From an uncultured Clostridia bacterium (GTDB lineage Bacteria; Bacillota; Clostridia; Christensenellales; UBA1242), in the NCBI GenBank assembly GCA_947629505.1, contig CANRDW010000006.1, positions 1 to 38,495 on the forward strand: a stretch of 38,495 nucleotides of DNA, given 5' to 3'. The notes below the pieces were generated by a model. It did not search any database, had not been told where the DNA came from, and was given only the letters and a program-made list of their open reading frames with translations. A program made the translations under genes and the position numbers. Of the stretch, positions 1 to 7,477 are shown piece after piece; within the stretch, counting starts at the first letter, position 1; each line of letters starts with the position of its first letter.

Positions 1-15
1 CCTATACAATCACTT

Positions 16-58
16 AAAAAGAAAAGTTCACACCCATTTTTAAGTTTAGGGTGCGAAC
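16..58 (-). terminator. Terminator of tRNA-Ser(GCU)
   Basis: Read on the minus strand, GTTCGCACCC and GGGTGTGAAC form a 10-bp stem (one G.U pair) around a 13-nt loop. A T-rich tail follows. It sits 11 nt past the 3' end of the tRNA. Confidence 0.75.
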
Positions 59-68
59 AGTTCCCTTT

Positions 69-159
69 TGGCGGAGAAGGAGGGATTTGGACCCTCGCGC
101 CGGTTTCCCGACCTACTCCCTTAGCAGGGGAGCCTCTTCGACCTCTTGAGTACTTCTCC
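69..159 (-). tRNA. tRNA-Ser (anticodon GCU)
   Basis: The minus strand folds as a 91-nt class II tRNA. The acceptor stem is GGAGAAG/CTTCTCC, followed by the discriminator base G and an encoded CCA. The anticodon stem CTCCC/GGGAG encloses the loop CTGCTAA, giving anticodon GCU, which reads AGC/AGU serine codons. A long variable arm, expected of tRNA-Ser, is present. It has its own promoter (173-202) and terminator (16-58), so it looks like a stand-alone transcription unit. Confidence 0.95.
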
Positions 160-172
160 ATATTGCTTTTTT

Positions 173-202
173 ATCATATCATACAAACGGCCAAAAAGTC
201 AA
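173..202 (-). promoter_or_regulatory. Promoter of tRNA-Ser(GCU)
   Basis: On the minus strand there is a TTGACT -35 (197-202), an 18-bp spacer and a TATGAT -10 (173-178). The -10 box is 13 nt upstream of the mature tRNA 5' end. Confidence 0.6.
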
Positions 203-243
203 CAATTTGCGAAAAAATACTTAAAATTTGATTAAAAAACGAA

Positions 244-271
244 AAAAAAGATGCTTTTAACGCATCTTTTC
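244..271 (-). terminator. Terminator overlapping the stop of the 102-aa gene
   Basis: An AAAGATGC/GCATCTTT stem with an A-rich loop is followed on the minus strand by a T run. The stop codon at 257-259 lies in the loop. Confidence 0.75.
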
Positions 272-565
272 ATTTATTTTGATATTTAAATCGTTAATGT
301 CAAAAAGTCTATAACGCTTGTCACTAAAATTATCTAAACGACACATTCTCATCTTGTTTCTCATGGATTGTTCAATAAAATTTGAAAGTTCACTGTCTTG
401 TTCGTTTGGATCTTTACAAAATTGATAAAGCATTTCTGGATTATTTAAAGTGTATCTAAGATATTCAACTACATTATCAAAACCGAGAGTAATACTTGTT
501 GCTTCTGCTCTTATGAGAAAATCTTTAAGTTTATCTCTTATTTCATAAAGTTTATGAAAAGTCAT
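257..565 (-). CDS. Small hypothetical protein, 102 aa
   Basis: I do not recognise a family. The product is short, soluble and charged, with no signal peptide or transmembrane segment. It is rich in Asn, Asp, Arg and Leu and is probably mostly helical. The gene is real by context: an AAGGAGGG ribosome binding site lies 9 nt before the ATG and a stem-loop terminator overlaps the stop codon. A candidate -10 box lies about 120 nt upstream, so the mRNA could carry a long leader. It stands alone between tRNA-Ser and rubrerythrin, so context gives no functional clue. Confidence 0.75.
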   Translation of the reverse strand: MTFHKLYEIRDKLKDFLIRAEATSITLGFDNVVEYLRYTLNNPEMLYQFCKDPNEQDSELSNFIEQSMRNKMRMCRLDNFSDKRYRLFDINDLNIKINEKMR

Positions 566-682
566 TGTTTTTCCCTCCTTTTAATAAATTTGGAAAGAAA
601 TAACAACCTCTAAACCATTTTAAGGCCTCAGTAAAATTGTTAAGAAAATGCCTTATCTTTCCGTGTCACTTTTCACATGACT

Positions 683-688
683 ATTATA
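683..688 (-). promoter_or_regulatory. Candidate -10 box for the 102-aa gene
   Basis: A perfect TATAAT lies on the minus strand about 120 nt upstream of the 102-aa gene, but no good -35 box is seen at 16-19 nt. The roughly 120-nt leader it implies contains short inverted segments, for example AAGGC near 622 and GCCTT near 650. The rest of the 566-887 intergenic stretch holds only the hairpin at 746-789 and the rubrerythrin terminator. Confidence 0.35.
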
Positions 689-745
689 GTTTAGCACATT
701 TTCAACAAATTTCCAAACGATTTTGCAAAATTTACAAAATTTTTT

Positions 746-789
746 AATTCGACATAAATTATAAATCTTTTTGTAATTTATGTCGAATT
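746..789. repeat. Perfect 16-bp inverted repeat, 12-nt loop
   Basis: Arms at 746-761 and 774-789 are perfectly complementary and centred on TTCGACATAAATTA. A T-rich 12-nt loop separates them. The element lies in the 322-nt gap between the 102-aa gene and rubrerythrin. It could be an extra terminator for the minus-strand rubrerythrin transcript or a protein-binding operator; neither role is shown. Confidence 0.8.
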
Positions 790-853
790 TTGTTCGTAAA
801 AATATTCACTGACGTTAACAAAAAAATAGTTATGTTTAAATAATCAACAAATC

Positions 854-880
854 AAAAAAAACGCCGTTTTGGCGTTTTTT
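854..880 (-). terminator. Rubrerythrin terminator
   Basis: A CGCC/GGCG core stem is extended by A/T pairs and has a 5-nt loop, with A and T runs on either side. It starts 8 nt past the rubrerythrin stop codon. Confidence 0.85.
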
Positions 881-887
881 TATAAGA

Positions 888-1433
888 TTAAAATTCTTCG
901 TTGTAAACTTGGAAATATGATTTTGGATGGTCGCATACAGGGCACTTTTCTGGCGCTTTATCTCCAACAAAGATATGTCCACAGTTTCTGCAAATCCACA
1001 TTTTCTTTTCACTCTTCTTAAACACCTTGCCCTCTCTAACAAGTTGCGCAAGTTGATTATATCTTTCTTCGTGTCTTTTTTCAATTGCTGCCACAGCCTC
1101 AAACTTAAAGGCAATATCATTAAAGCCTTCTTTCTTTGCATCCGCTGCCATCTTCTTGTACATCTTTGTCCATTCACCATGTTCACCTGCTGCAGCATCT
1201 AAAAGATTGGCTTCTGTTTCTGGAACTTCTCCACCATGCAGCAATTTAAACCACATTTTTGCGTGTTCCTTTTCATTGTCAGCAGTTTCTGCAAACACAG
1301 CAGCAATCTGCTCATAGCCGTCTTTCTTTGCCTTTGAAGAATAGTATGTATATTTATTCCTTGCTTGGCTTTCTCCAGCAAATGCCTCCATAAGATTTTT
1401 TTCTGTTTTTGTTCCTTGTAAACTTTTTTTCAT
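888..1433 (-). CDS. rbr: Rubrerythrin (peroxide-reducing diiron protein)
   Basis: A cytoplasmic non-haem iron protein that reduces hydrogen peroxide to water in anaerobes. The N-terminal ferritin-like four-helix domain (about residues 1-135) carries E21 and two ExxH motifs (E54-H57 and E118-H121) that bind the diiron centre. The C-terminal rubredoxin-like domain has two Cys pairs (C148/C151 and C164/C167) for a single FeS4 iron that passes electrons in. At 181 aa it is slightly shorter than the classical form of about 190 aa. A GGAGG site lies 8 nt before the ATG. It has its own promoter and terminator. Its presence fits an anaerobic lifestyle. Confidence 0.95.
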   Translation of the reverse strand: MKKSLQGTKTEKNLMEAFAGESQARNKYTYYSSKAKKDGYEQIAAVFAETADNEKEHAKMWFKLLHGGEVPETEANLLDAAAGEHGEWTKMYKKMAADAKKEGFNDIAFKFEAVAAIEKRHEERYNQLAQLVREGKVFKKSEKKMWICRNCGHIFVGDKAPEKCPVCDHPKSYFQVYNEEF

Positions 1434-1460
1434 ATTATACCTCCATTAAAGTTCATTATT

Positions 1461-1489
1461 ATTATATAATATACAAAAAATATAGTCAA
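1461..1489 (-). promoter_or_regulatory. Promoter of rubrerythrin
   Basis: Minus-strand TTGACT (1484-1489), a 17-bp spacer and TATAAT (1461-1466), with a leader of about 20 nt. No PerR-like operator was recognised. Confidence 0.7.
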
Positions 1490-1547
1490 ATATATGATAA
1501 AAGTTGTTTTTTTATTTTATTTTTGCACTTTTGCACTGTTTTTAATT

Positions 1548-1573
1548 AAAATTGTTTCACGTGAAACAATTTT
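1548..1573. promoter_or_regulatory. parS: parS centromere site 1
   Basis: The core 1553-1568 is TGTTTCACGTGAAACA, identical to the 16-bp parS consensus bound by ParB/Spo0J in Bacillota. The palindrome extends perfectly to 26 bp. It lies just downstream of parB. Confidence 0.95.
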
Positions 1574-1593
1574 GAAGTTTGTATTAGTTAAGA

Positions 1594-1621
1594 AAAGAAT
1601 GTTTCACGTGAAACATTCTTT
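1594..1621. promoter_or_regulatory. parS: parS centromere site 2
   Basis: A second exact TGTTTCACGTGAAACA core (1600-1615) sits inside a 28-bp perfect palindrome, centred 47 bp from the first site. It is 15 nt past the parB stop codon and could also form a hairpin in the parB transcript. Confidence 0.95.
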
Positions 1622-1635
1622 ATAATCTCTTATTT

Positions 1636-2577
1636 CTATTTCTTTCTTTTATTGTAGTTTTGTAAGTCTTGCAGTGTCATTTCCTTTTTATTAACCAATT
1701 CTAGTATCTCTGCAATCCTATCAAGGTCATCTCGGCTGAAGTAATCGATATATATTCTGCCTTTAGTGTCATTTCCCACTGCTGTGACCTTTGTTGCAAA
1801 GGTTTTTTGCATTTGATTTAACAATTCTTTCAATTCAAGGGATTGCTCTTCCTTGATTACAATCTTTTTAGTAGGATTTGTTATGTTTTTAACTGCTTTT
1901 TCAAGTTCACGAACGCTTAAGTTCTTTAGAACAGTTGTTTGAGCAAGTTTAATTTGAAGTTTAGGGTCTTCAAGCACAACCAAACATCTTGCATGTCCTG
2001 CAGAGAGTTGTCCGCTTTCAACCATCTTCAAAACCTCTGGATAGAGCGTCAAAAGACGAAGCGTGTTTGCAATGTTGGAACGGCTTTTACCAATTCTCTC
2101 TGAAACAACTTCTTGGGTGAGTCCATATTCATCCATAAGTTGCTTAATTGCTCTTGCGGCTTCAATAGGATTCAAATCTTCACGCTGCAAGTTTTCAATG
2201 ATGCTGATTTCCTTTATTTGCTTTTCAGTGTAATTCTTGATAACTGCAGGGACTGTTGCAAGCCCACAGATTTTTGCGGCACGCCATCTTCTTTCACCAG
2301 CGATGATGAGATACTTGCCATCAGGCTGCTTATTTAAAACAATTGGCTGCACAATGCCATGAACTTTGATTGATGTAGCAAGTTCGTTTAAAGCATCTTG
2401 GTCGAAGTTCTTTCTCGGCTGATTTGGATTTGGCATAATCTTGTTTATGTCAACTTCCAAAACCCCATTTGAAGCGTTTTCAGTTTTTTGCTTAGTTATG
2501 TTTTTATAACTATCATCTTCATCATATGCACTAAATAAGGCATTTAATCCTTTTCCTAATCCTTTATTTATCATCAT
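1636..2577 (-). CDS. parB: Chromosome-partitioning protein ParB (Spo0J-like)
   Basis: A CTP-dependent DNA clamp that loads at parS and spreads to organise the origin region. The N-terminus carries the short basic peptide common to ParB (GLGKGLNALF, about residues 6-15), which in the family stimulates ParA ATPase. Next comes the ParB/sulfiredoxin-like nucleotide-binding domain with GERRWRA (about residue 95), a helix-turn-helix region (about 150-170), and a C-terminal dimerisation domain. Two in-frame ATGs (2577 and 2574) follow the GGGAGG site. The second has better spacing, so the protein may be 312 rather than 313 aa. It overlaps parA by 14 bp, implying coupled translation. Two parS sites lie immediately downstream. 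Confidence 0.97.
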   Translation of the reverse strand: MMINKGLGKGLNALFSAYDEDDSYKNITKQKTENASNGVLEVDINKIMPNPNQPRKNFDQDALNELATSIKVHGIVQPIVLNKQPDGKYLIIAGERRWRAAKICGLATVPAVIKNYTEKQIKEISIIENLQREDLNPIEAARAIKQLMDEYGLTQEVVSERIGKSRSNIANTLRLLTLYPEVLKMVESGQLSAGHARCLVVLEDPKLQIKLAQTTVLKNLSVRELEKAVKNITNPTKKIVIKEEQSLELKELLNQMQKTFATKVTAVGNDTKGRIYIDYFSRDDLDRIAEILELVNKKEMTLQDLQNYNKRKK

Positions 2578-3391
2578 TTCCTCCCTTAAACTTTATGTTC
2601 CTGACCTTTGAAATTTTGTTGAAAGATGTGCCATTTCTCTTCATGATTTCCTCTGCCAAACTGAGGTAGGCTTCTGCCCCTTTGGATGTTGCATCATAAA
2701 GTGCAACCGGCAATCCGTGGCTTGGCGCTTCTGCAAGACGAATGTTTCTTGGAATGGTTGTCACATACACTTTTGTGTTGAAAAATTTCATGATTTCGTT
2801 GCTGACTTGATTTGTAAGGTTGTAGCGCTTATCTTTCATGGTCATAACAACACCTTCAATATCCAAAGTTGGATTTAGATGATATTTTACAAGCCGAATT
2901 GTGTTCATAAGTTGCGTCAACCCTTCCAAAGCGAAAAATTCGCACTGAATAGGCACAATTATGCTGTCAGATGCCGTCAATGCATTGACTGTGATCAGCC
3001 CAAGTGACGGCGGACAGTCAATCAAAATGAAATCATAACCATCTTTTATGTCGTCCAGAATGCGTTTAATCACCTTTTCGCGCTGTGGAATTTGAATAAG
3101 TTCCACTTCCGCACCTGCCAAATCAACAGTAGATGGAATGATATAGAGATTTTCAATTATTGTTGGCTTAATAACATCTTCAAAAGCGCTTTCCCCATCA
3201 ATAAGATCATAAATCGTTTTGAGGTCTTTTGTCTTGTTGATGCCAACGGCACTTGTAGCATTTCCCTGTGGGTCAACGTCCAAAATAAGCACTTTTTTGC
3301 CCATAAGCGCCATATATGTTGCAACATTTATGCAAGTTGTTGTTTTTCCAACTCCACCTTTTTGATTTGCAAAAGCAATAATCTTTCCCAT
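2564..3391 (-). CDS. parA: Chromosome-partitioning ATPase ParA (Soj-like)
   Basis: A Walker-type ATPase that binds nucleoid DNA as an ATP dimer and works with ParB in origin segregation; in relatives it also modulates DnaA. The deviant Walker A motif KGGVGKTT is at residues 11-18 with its signature lysine, the switch region DVDPQGNAT is near residue 40, and DCPPS is near residue 125. Its 275 aa includes a slightly long C-terminal tail beyond the usual length of about 255. A modest AAGGA site precedes the ATG, with a TATAAT-like -10 about 40 nt upstream. rsmG ends upstream with its own hairpin, so parAB is probably a separate operon. Confidence 0.97.
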   Translation of the reverse strand: MGKIIAFANQKGGVGKTTTCINVATYMALMGKKVLILDVDPQGNATSAVGINKTKDLKTIYDLIDGESAFEDVIKPTIIENLYIIPSTVDLAGAEVELIQIPQREKVIKRILDDIKDGYDFILIDCPPSLGLITVNALTASDSIIVPIQCEFFALEGLTQLMNTIRLVKYHLNPTLDIEGVVMTMKDKRYNLTNQVSNEIMKFFNTKVYVTTIPRNIRLAEAPSHGLPVALYDATSKGAEAYLSLAEEIMKRNGTSFNKISKVRNIKFKGGNDDK

Positions 3392-3474
3392 AACAAATTC
3401 CTTTTAGATTTTTCAAATAAATTATACAATAAATAAGTTAAAAAATAAAGAAAATACGCAAATTTGCAATAAAA

Positions 3475-3504
3475 AAATAGAATTTTTGATAAATTCTATT
3501 TTAT
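3475..3504 (-). terminator. Hairpin at the end of the mnmE-mnmG-rsmG operon
   Basis: A 12-bp AT-rich stem (AAAATAGAATTT and its complement) with a 5-nt loop spans the rsmG stop codon and is followed by T residues on the minus strand. Confidence 0.65.
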
Positions 3505-4194
3505 AGGATTGGTTTTTGGTTTGTTTTGTGGGCGGGGATATTTTGCCGGTGTCGGCGCAATTTTTTCAAAAATAACGATTTTTCTATCAAAATCTTGCTC
3601 TTTTACATGAAAAATTTCGATTTTTTCGATTTTTCCGCCTAAAACTTTGATTGCTTTTTCACTTTCAGAAAGTTCTTCGTCCACTTTTGCAGCCTTGTAA
3701 ACAATTGCCTTTCCGCCAACTTTTACAAGTGGCAAAAGATATTCCAAAAGTGTGTTGAGCGGAGCAACCGCTCTTGCAACTGCAACATCAAAACTTTCGC
3801 GGTTGTCTTTTGCAAAATCTTCGACACGGCTGTGAATGGCATTCGCGTTTTCAAGTTGAAGTTTTTGTGTGACCTCGTTTAGAAAATCCACACGTTTGTT
3901 TAGACTGTCCACCATGCAAATCTCTAAATCTGGGCGCACAATCTTCAAAGGAATTGCCGGAAAGCCTGCGCCACTGCCTACATCAACCAATTTTGAATTT
4001 TTCGGAATAAATTTTTCTGGCAAAACACTGTCCAAAAAATGTTTAAACAAAACATCTTCCTCTTCCGTAATTGCTGTTAAATTTACAACTTTATTTTTCT
4101 CAACAAGCATATGAAAATATAAATCAAATTGATTTTCTTGATTTTTGTCCGTTTTTATGCCATATTTTTCGAAAATTTCGCGTAAATTTTTCAT
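3496..4194 (-). CDS. rsmG: 16S rRNA m7G527 methyltransferase RsmG (GidB)
   Basis: Methylates N7 of G527 in 16S rRNA using S-adenosylmethionine; loss of this enzyme gives low-level streptomycin resistance in many bacteria. The Rossmann fold is visible from the motif LVDVGSGAGFPAIPLKI (about residues 65-81), followed by an acidic VDS loop and a VAVARAVAPL segment typical of the family. Its 232 aa is close to the usual 210-240. The ATG overlaps the mnmG stop as ATGA, so translation is coupled. The last 17 or so residues are Pro/Lys/Asn rich and look disordered. Confidence 0.96.
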   Translation of the reverse strand: MKNLREIFEKYGIKTDKNQENQFDLYFHMLVEKNKVVNLTAITEEEDVLFKHFLDSVLPEKFIPKNSKLVDVGSGAGFPAIPLKIVRPDLEICMVDSLNKRVDFLNEVTQKLQLENANAIHSRVEDFAKDNRESFDVAVARAVAPLNTLLEYLLPLVKVGGKAIVYKAAKVDEELSESEKAIKVLGGKIEKIEIFHVKEQDFDRKIVIFEKIAPTPAKYPRPQNKPKTNPIK

Positions 4195-6053
4195 TTTTTC
4201 CCTTTTTTAACCAAAATTGATAAAATTGAAATGTCTGCAGGGGACACTCCTGAAATTCGAGAAGCTTGTCCCAAATTTAGCGGCTTTATCTGTGTCAACT
4301 TTTCTCTTGCCTCAACGCGAAGCCCTTTGCATGAATTGTAATCAAAATCTTCTGGAATTGATATGTTTTCATTTGCAAGCATCTTGTCCACTTCTTCTTG
4401 CTGCTGTTTCAAATAGCCCTCATATTTAATTTTTGTGTTCACAACTTCCAAAAGGCGTTTGTCGAAGTCTTTGAAAAGATTGAAAGTTTCGTCAATTTTG
4501 AAAATATCAATGTTTGTTCTGCGCATCATATCGTAAAAACGCATATTTTCTTTTGGCAGACTTTCACCATTTTCCTCAAAAAGTTTTTTAACTTTTTCGT
4601 CAGTTTTAACTTTTTCTTTTAAAATCTCCTCAATTTCTGCGATTTTTTTCTTCTTATCAAGAAATTTTTGATATCTCTCGTCTGTGACAAGCCCAACTTT
4701 TCTGCCAATTTCAGTCAGACGCATATCTGCGTTGTCTTGTCTTAAAAGAAGTCTGTATTCCGCACGGCTTGTCATCATGCGATAAGGTTCATTTGTGCCT
4801 TTTGTGACAATGTCATCAATCAAAACTCCAATATAGGCATCACTTCTTTTCAAAACAAGTTGTGGCTTGTTTTTGTTGTAAAGGTTTGCGTTTATGCCGG
4901 CGATTATGCCTTGTGCCGCTGCCTCTTCATAGCCACTTGTCCCGTTGATTTGCCCAGCAAAGAAAAGTCCGTCAATCGTTTTAAGTTCGAGGGTTGGTTT
5001 AAGTTGTGTTGGCTCAATGCAGTCATATTCAATCGCATATGCATCACGCATAATCTCTGCATTTTCCAGCCCAATCACTGATTTGACCATATCTTTTTGA
5101 ATTTCCGCCGGCATGGATGTTGAAAAGCCTTGCAAATACATTTCTTGCGTGTCAAGCGCCTCTGGCTCTAAGAAAAGTTGATGTCTTTCCTTGTCAGCAA
5201 AACGCACAATTTTTGTTTCAATTGACGGGCAATATCTTGGCCCAACGCCTTTGATTTCGCCAGAAATTGCAGGGGCTTTGTCAAGATTTTTTCGAATAAT
5301 CTCGTGCGTGAGCGGGGTGGTGTAGGTCAAATAACAAACTGCTTTGTTCTCAACTTTACCCTCTGTCATATATGAAAAGGACATGATGTCCTCGTCGCCC
5401 GGCTGCAACTCCATTTTGCTGTAATCCACACTGCGGGCGTGCAGGCGAACGGGAGTTCCCGTTTTGAAACGTAAAAGTTTTATGCCAAGTTTTTGCAAAC
5501 TGTTTGAAAGTTGGCTGGCGTTTTTAAAGCCATTTGGCCCAACAGCCTCACGCGATTTTCCAACAATAATTTCACTTTTAAGATAAACTCCTGTGGCAAA
5601 AACAACGCTTTTCGCCTTGTATTTAAGGCCAAGATTTGTAGTTATGATTTTATAACCTTTTTCAATCTCCACCGACACAACTTCGCCTTGACGCACAAAC
5701 AAATTCTTTTCTTTTTCCAGAACTTTTTTCATCTGTTTGTGATATTCATTTTTGTCGGCTTGAACTCTCAAACTTTGAACGGCAGGCCCTTTGCCGCGAT
5801 TTAACATCCTAATTTGAATGGCGGTTTTGTCTGCGTTTATTCCCATTTCGCCGCCAAGCGCATCAACTTCTGCAACAAGTTGACCCTTTGCCGTTCCGCC
5901 GATTGACGGATTGCACGCCAAAAAGGCGATTGCGTCCAAACTTATTGTCAAAAGCAGTGTTTTGTTGTCTGTGCGCGCCAAAGCAAGGGCTGCCTCGCAA
6001 CCCGCATGTCCCGCACCAATAACCACACTGTCAAATTCTTCCATCTTCTCCAT
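4191..6053 (-). CDS. mnmG: tRNA U34 carboxymethylaminomethyl synthase subunit MnmG (GidA)
   Basis: The FAD-dependent partner of MnmE. Together they add the cmnm5 group to wobble uridine 34 of certain tRNAs. The N-terminal dinucleotide-binding motif VVIGAGHAGCEAA (about residues 10-22) and the family motif ACNPSIGG (about 46-53) are clear. The C-terminal helical domain ends with the usual SRISGVSPADISIL-like segment. Full length at 620 aa. It starts 1 nt after the mnmE stop and overlaps rsmG by 4 nt, forming a tight three-gene operon. A second in-frame ATG lies three codons on, but the first is better spaced from an AGGGA site. Confidence 0.97.
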   Translation of the reverse strand: MEKMEEFDSVVIGAGHAGCEAALALARTDNKTLLLTISLDAIAFLACNPSIGGTAKGQLVAEVDALGGEMGINADKTAIQIRMLNRGKGPAVQSLRVQADKNEYHKQMKKVLEKEKNLFVRQGEVVSVEIEKGYKIITTNLGLKYKAKSVVFATGVYLKSEIIVGKSREAVGPNGFKNASQLSNSLQKLGIKLLRFKTGTPVRLHARSVDYSKMELQPGDEDIMSFSYMTEGKVENKAVCYLTYTTPLTHEIIRKNLDKAPAISGEIKGVGPRYCPSIETKIVRFADKERHQLFLEPEALDTQEMYLQGFSTSMPAEIQKDMVKSVIGLENAEIMRDAYAIEYDCIEPTQLKPTLELKTIDGLFFAGQINGTSGYEEAAAQGIIAGINANLYNKNKPQLVLKRSDAYIGVLIDDIVTKGTNEPYRMMTSRAEYRLLLRQDNADMRLTEIGRKVGLVTDERYQKFLDKKKKIAEIEEILKEKVKTDEKVKKLFEENGESLPKENMRFYDMMRRTNIDIFKIDETFNLFKDFDKRLLEVVNTKIKYEGYLKQQQEEVDKMLANENISIPEDFDYNSCKGLRVEAREKLTQIKPLNLGQASRISGVSPADISILSILVKKGKK

Positions 6054-6054
6054 T

Positions 6055-7395
6055 TTATTTCCCTAAACAGAATTTACTGAAAATAAGGTCGATTATATTT
6101 TCATTTTCTGTGTTTCCTGTAATTTTTCCAAGCGTGTTCCACACTTTTTTGATAAGCATTGAAAGAACATCCAAAGATTTGACTTTTTCTTTCAAAATTT
6201 CTTCGATTTGTTTTGCCGCATCCTGCAAAATTTCAAACTGTCTTTCGTTTGTGACAATAAGCGCATTGAAATCAATCTCTTCTTCAATAACATGTTTGAC
6301 AATTTTCTTCTTCAATTCTTCGATATTTTTGTTTTCTAGGGCAGAGATTTGAATTTCTCCGTCTTTTTTTGCAAGTTTTCGTTGTTTGTCCGTTTTGTTG
6401 ATGACATACAAAAAGTTTTTGCCTTTCAAAAGGTTTTCAATCTCTCTGTCCTCAGCGCTTTCAGTTTCGCTGCCGTCCAACACAAAAAGCACAACATCTG
6501 CACTGTTTAAACTTGATTTGCTTCTTTCAATTCCCATGTTTTCCACGACATCTTTGGTCTTGCGAATCCCGGCGGTGTCGATAAGGTTGATTTTTATGCC
6601 GTCATACACAAAACTCTCTTTGATGCTGTCACGCGTTGTGCCTTGAATGTCTGTGACTATCGAACGATTCTCGCCAAGAAGCGCATTCATAACGCTGCTT
6701 TTGCCAACATTCGTTTTTCCAACAAGCGCTACATTTATGCCGTCTTTTAAATATCTTGCACTGTTTGAAATGGTCAAAATTTTGTTTAATTCTTCTTTAA
6801 TTTCGCTCAGTTTGTCCGTGATATTTGTTTTAAGTTGAGTTTCTTCAGTTTCGTCTGGATAATCCATCCCAACTTCAATCTCTGCCAAAAGAGTTGTAAG
6901 TTTTTCTTGCGTGTTTTCAATCTTTTCCGCCAAAACGCCGTTTGTGATTTTAAGAGATGTTTTAAGTTCACCGTCACTTTCTGCGTTTATTTCACCGATG
7001 ATTGCTTCGGCTTTGTCGAGTGTAATTTTTCCATTTAAAAATGCGCGCTTTGAAAATTCTCCCGCTTCTGCAAGCCTTGCGCCAACATTTACGCACGCAC
7101 GCATAATCTTTTCAGCAAGCAAAACTCCGCCGTGCACCTGAAATTCCACAATATCCTCGCCGGTGTAGGAGTAAGGGGCTTGAAAATATGCCATGAGACA
7201 CTCTTCAAACACACTTTTTTCAATCTCGAACTTTCCAAGATAGAGATAACGCGGCAAAATCTCACCGTTTTCAAGTTTTTTGCAATGAAAAAGTTTTTTG
7301 GCAAATTTCAGTGAATTTTTGCCGCTCATTCTCACTATTGCCACCGCACCTTTTCCTAGTGGGGTGGAGATTGAAACGATTGTGTTCTCTTTCAT
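6055..7395 (-). CDS. mnmE: tRNA modification GTPase MnmE (TrmE), predicted leaderless
   Basis: A G-protein that forms the MnmE-MnmG complex for wobble-uridine modification. The N-terminal tetrahydrofolate-binding domain (about 1-118) is followed by a helical domain interrupted by the G domain. G1 is GKTNVGKS, G3 is DTAG and G4 is NKTD. The conserved C-terminal tail reads FCLGK, close to the FCIGK consensus with its required Cys. I choose the ATG at 7395 (MKENTIVSIS), giving 446 aa, because upstream codons do not resemble the family. No ribosome binding site precedes this ATG; a TATAAT box ends 6 nt before it, so the transcript should begin at or next to the start codon. Confidence 0.95.
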   Translation of the reverse strand: MKENTIVSISTPLGKGAVAIVRMSGKNSLKFAKKLFHCKKLENGEILPRYLYLGKFEIEKSVFEECLMAYFQAPYSYTGEDIVEFQVHGGVLLAEKIMRACVNVGARLAEAGEFSKRAFLNGKITLDKAEAIIGEINAESDGELKTSLKITNGVLAEKIENTQEKLTTLLAEIEVGMDYPDETEETQLKTNITDKLSEIKEELNKILTISNSARYLKDGINVALVGKTNVGKSSVMNALLGENRSIVTDIQGTTRDSIKESFVYDGIKINLIDTAGIRKTKDVVENMGIERSKSSLNSADVVLFVLDGSETESAEDREIENLLKGKNFLYVINKTDKQRKLAKKDGEIQISALENKNIEELKKKIVKHVIEEEIDFNALIVTNERQFEILQDAAKQIEEILKEKVKSLDVLSMLIKKVWNTLGKITGNTENENIIDLIFSKFCLGK

Positions 7396-7401
7396 GTGGC
7401 T

Positions 7402-7431
7402 ATTATAACACTTTTTTCTTTCAAAAATCAA
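7402..7431 (-). promoter_or_regulatory. mnmE promoter placed for a leaderless mRNA
   Basis: Minus-strand TTGATT (7426-7431), an 18-bp spacer and a perfect TATAAT (7402-7407), then only 6 nt to the mnmE ATG. No Shine-Dalgarno sequence is present. Confidence 0.65.
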
Positions 7432-7442
7432 TATTTTTGCTA

Positions 7443-7471
7443 TTGACAACTTTTTGTTTTTAATTTATAAT
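7443..7471 (+). promoter_or_regulatory. Perfect consensus promoter, predicted leaderless
   Basis: TTGACA (7443-7448), a 17-bp spacer and TATAAT (7466-7471): both boxes match consensus exactly. The ATG of the next gene begins 6 nt after the -10. It is divergent from the mnmE promoter, with 11 bp between the two -35 boxes. Confidence 0.8.
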
Positions 7472-7477
7472 GCTTAT

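Noticed and set aside
836-1198. Alternative 120-codon frame overlapping rubrerythrin
   Set aside because: A shadow of a clear rubrerythrin with all metal ligands; it also reads into the terminator.
7454-7477. Upstream in-frame ATG for the 169-aa gene
   Set aside because: It falls inside the spacer of the perfect promoter and would not be transcribed from it.
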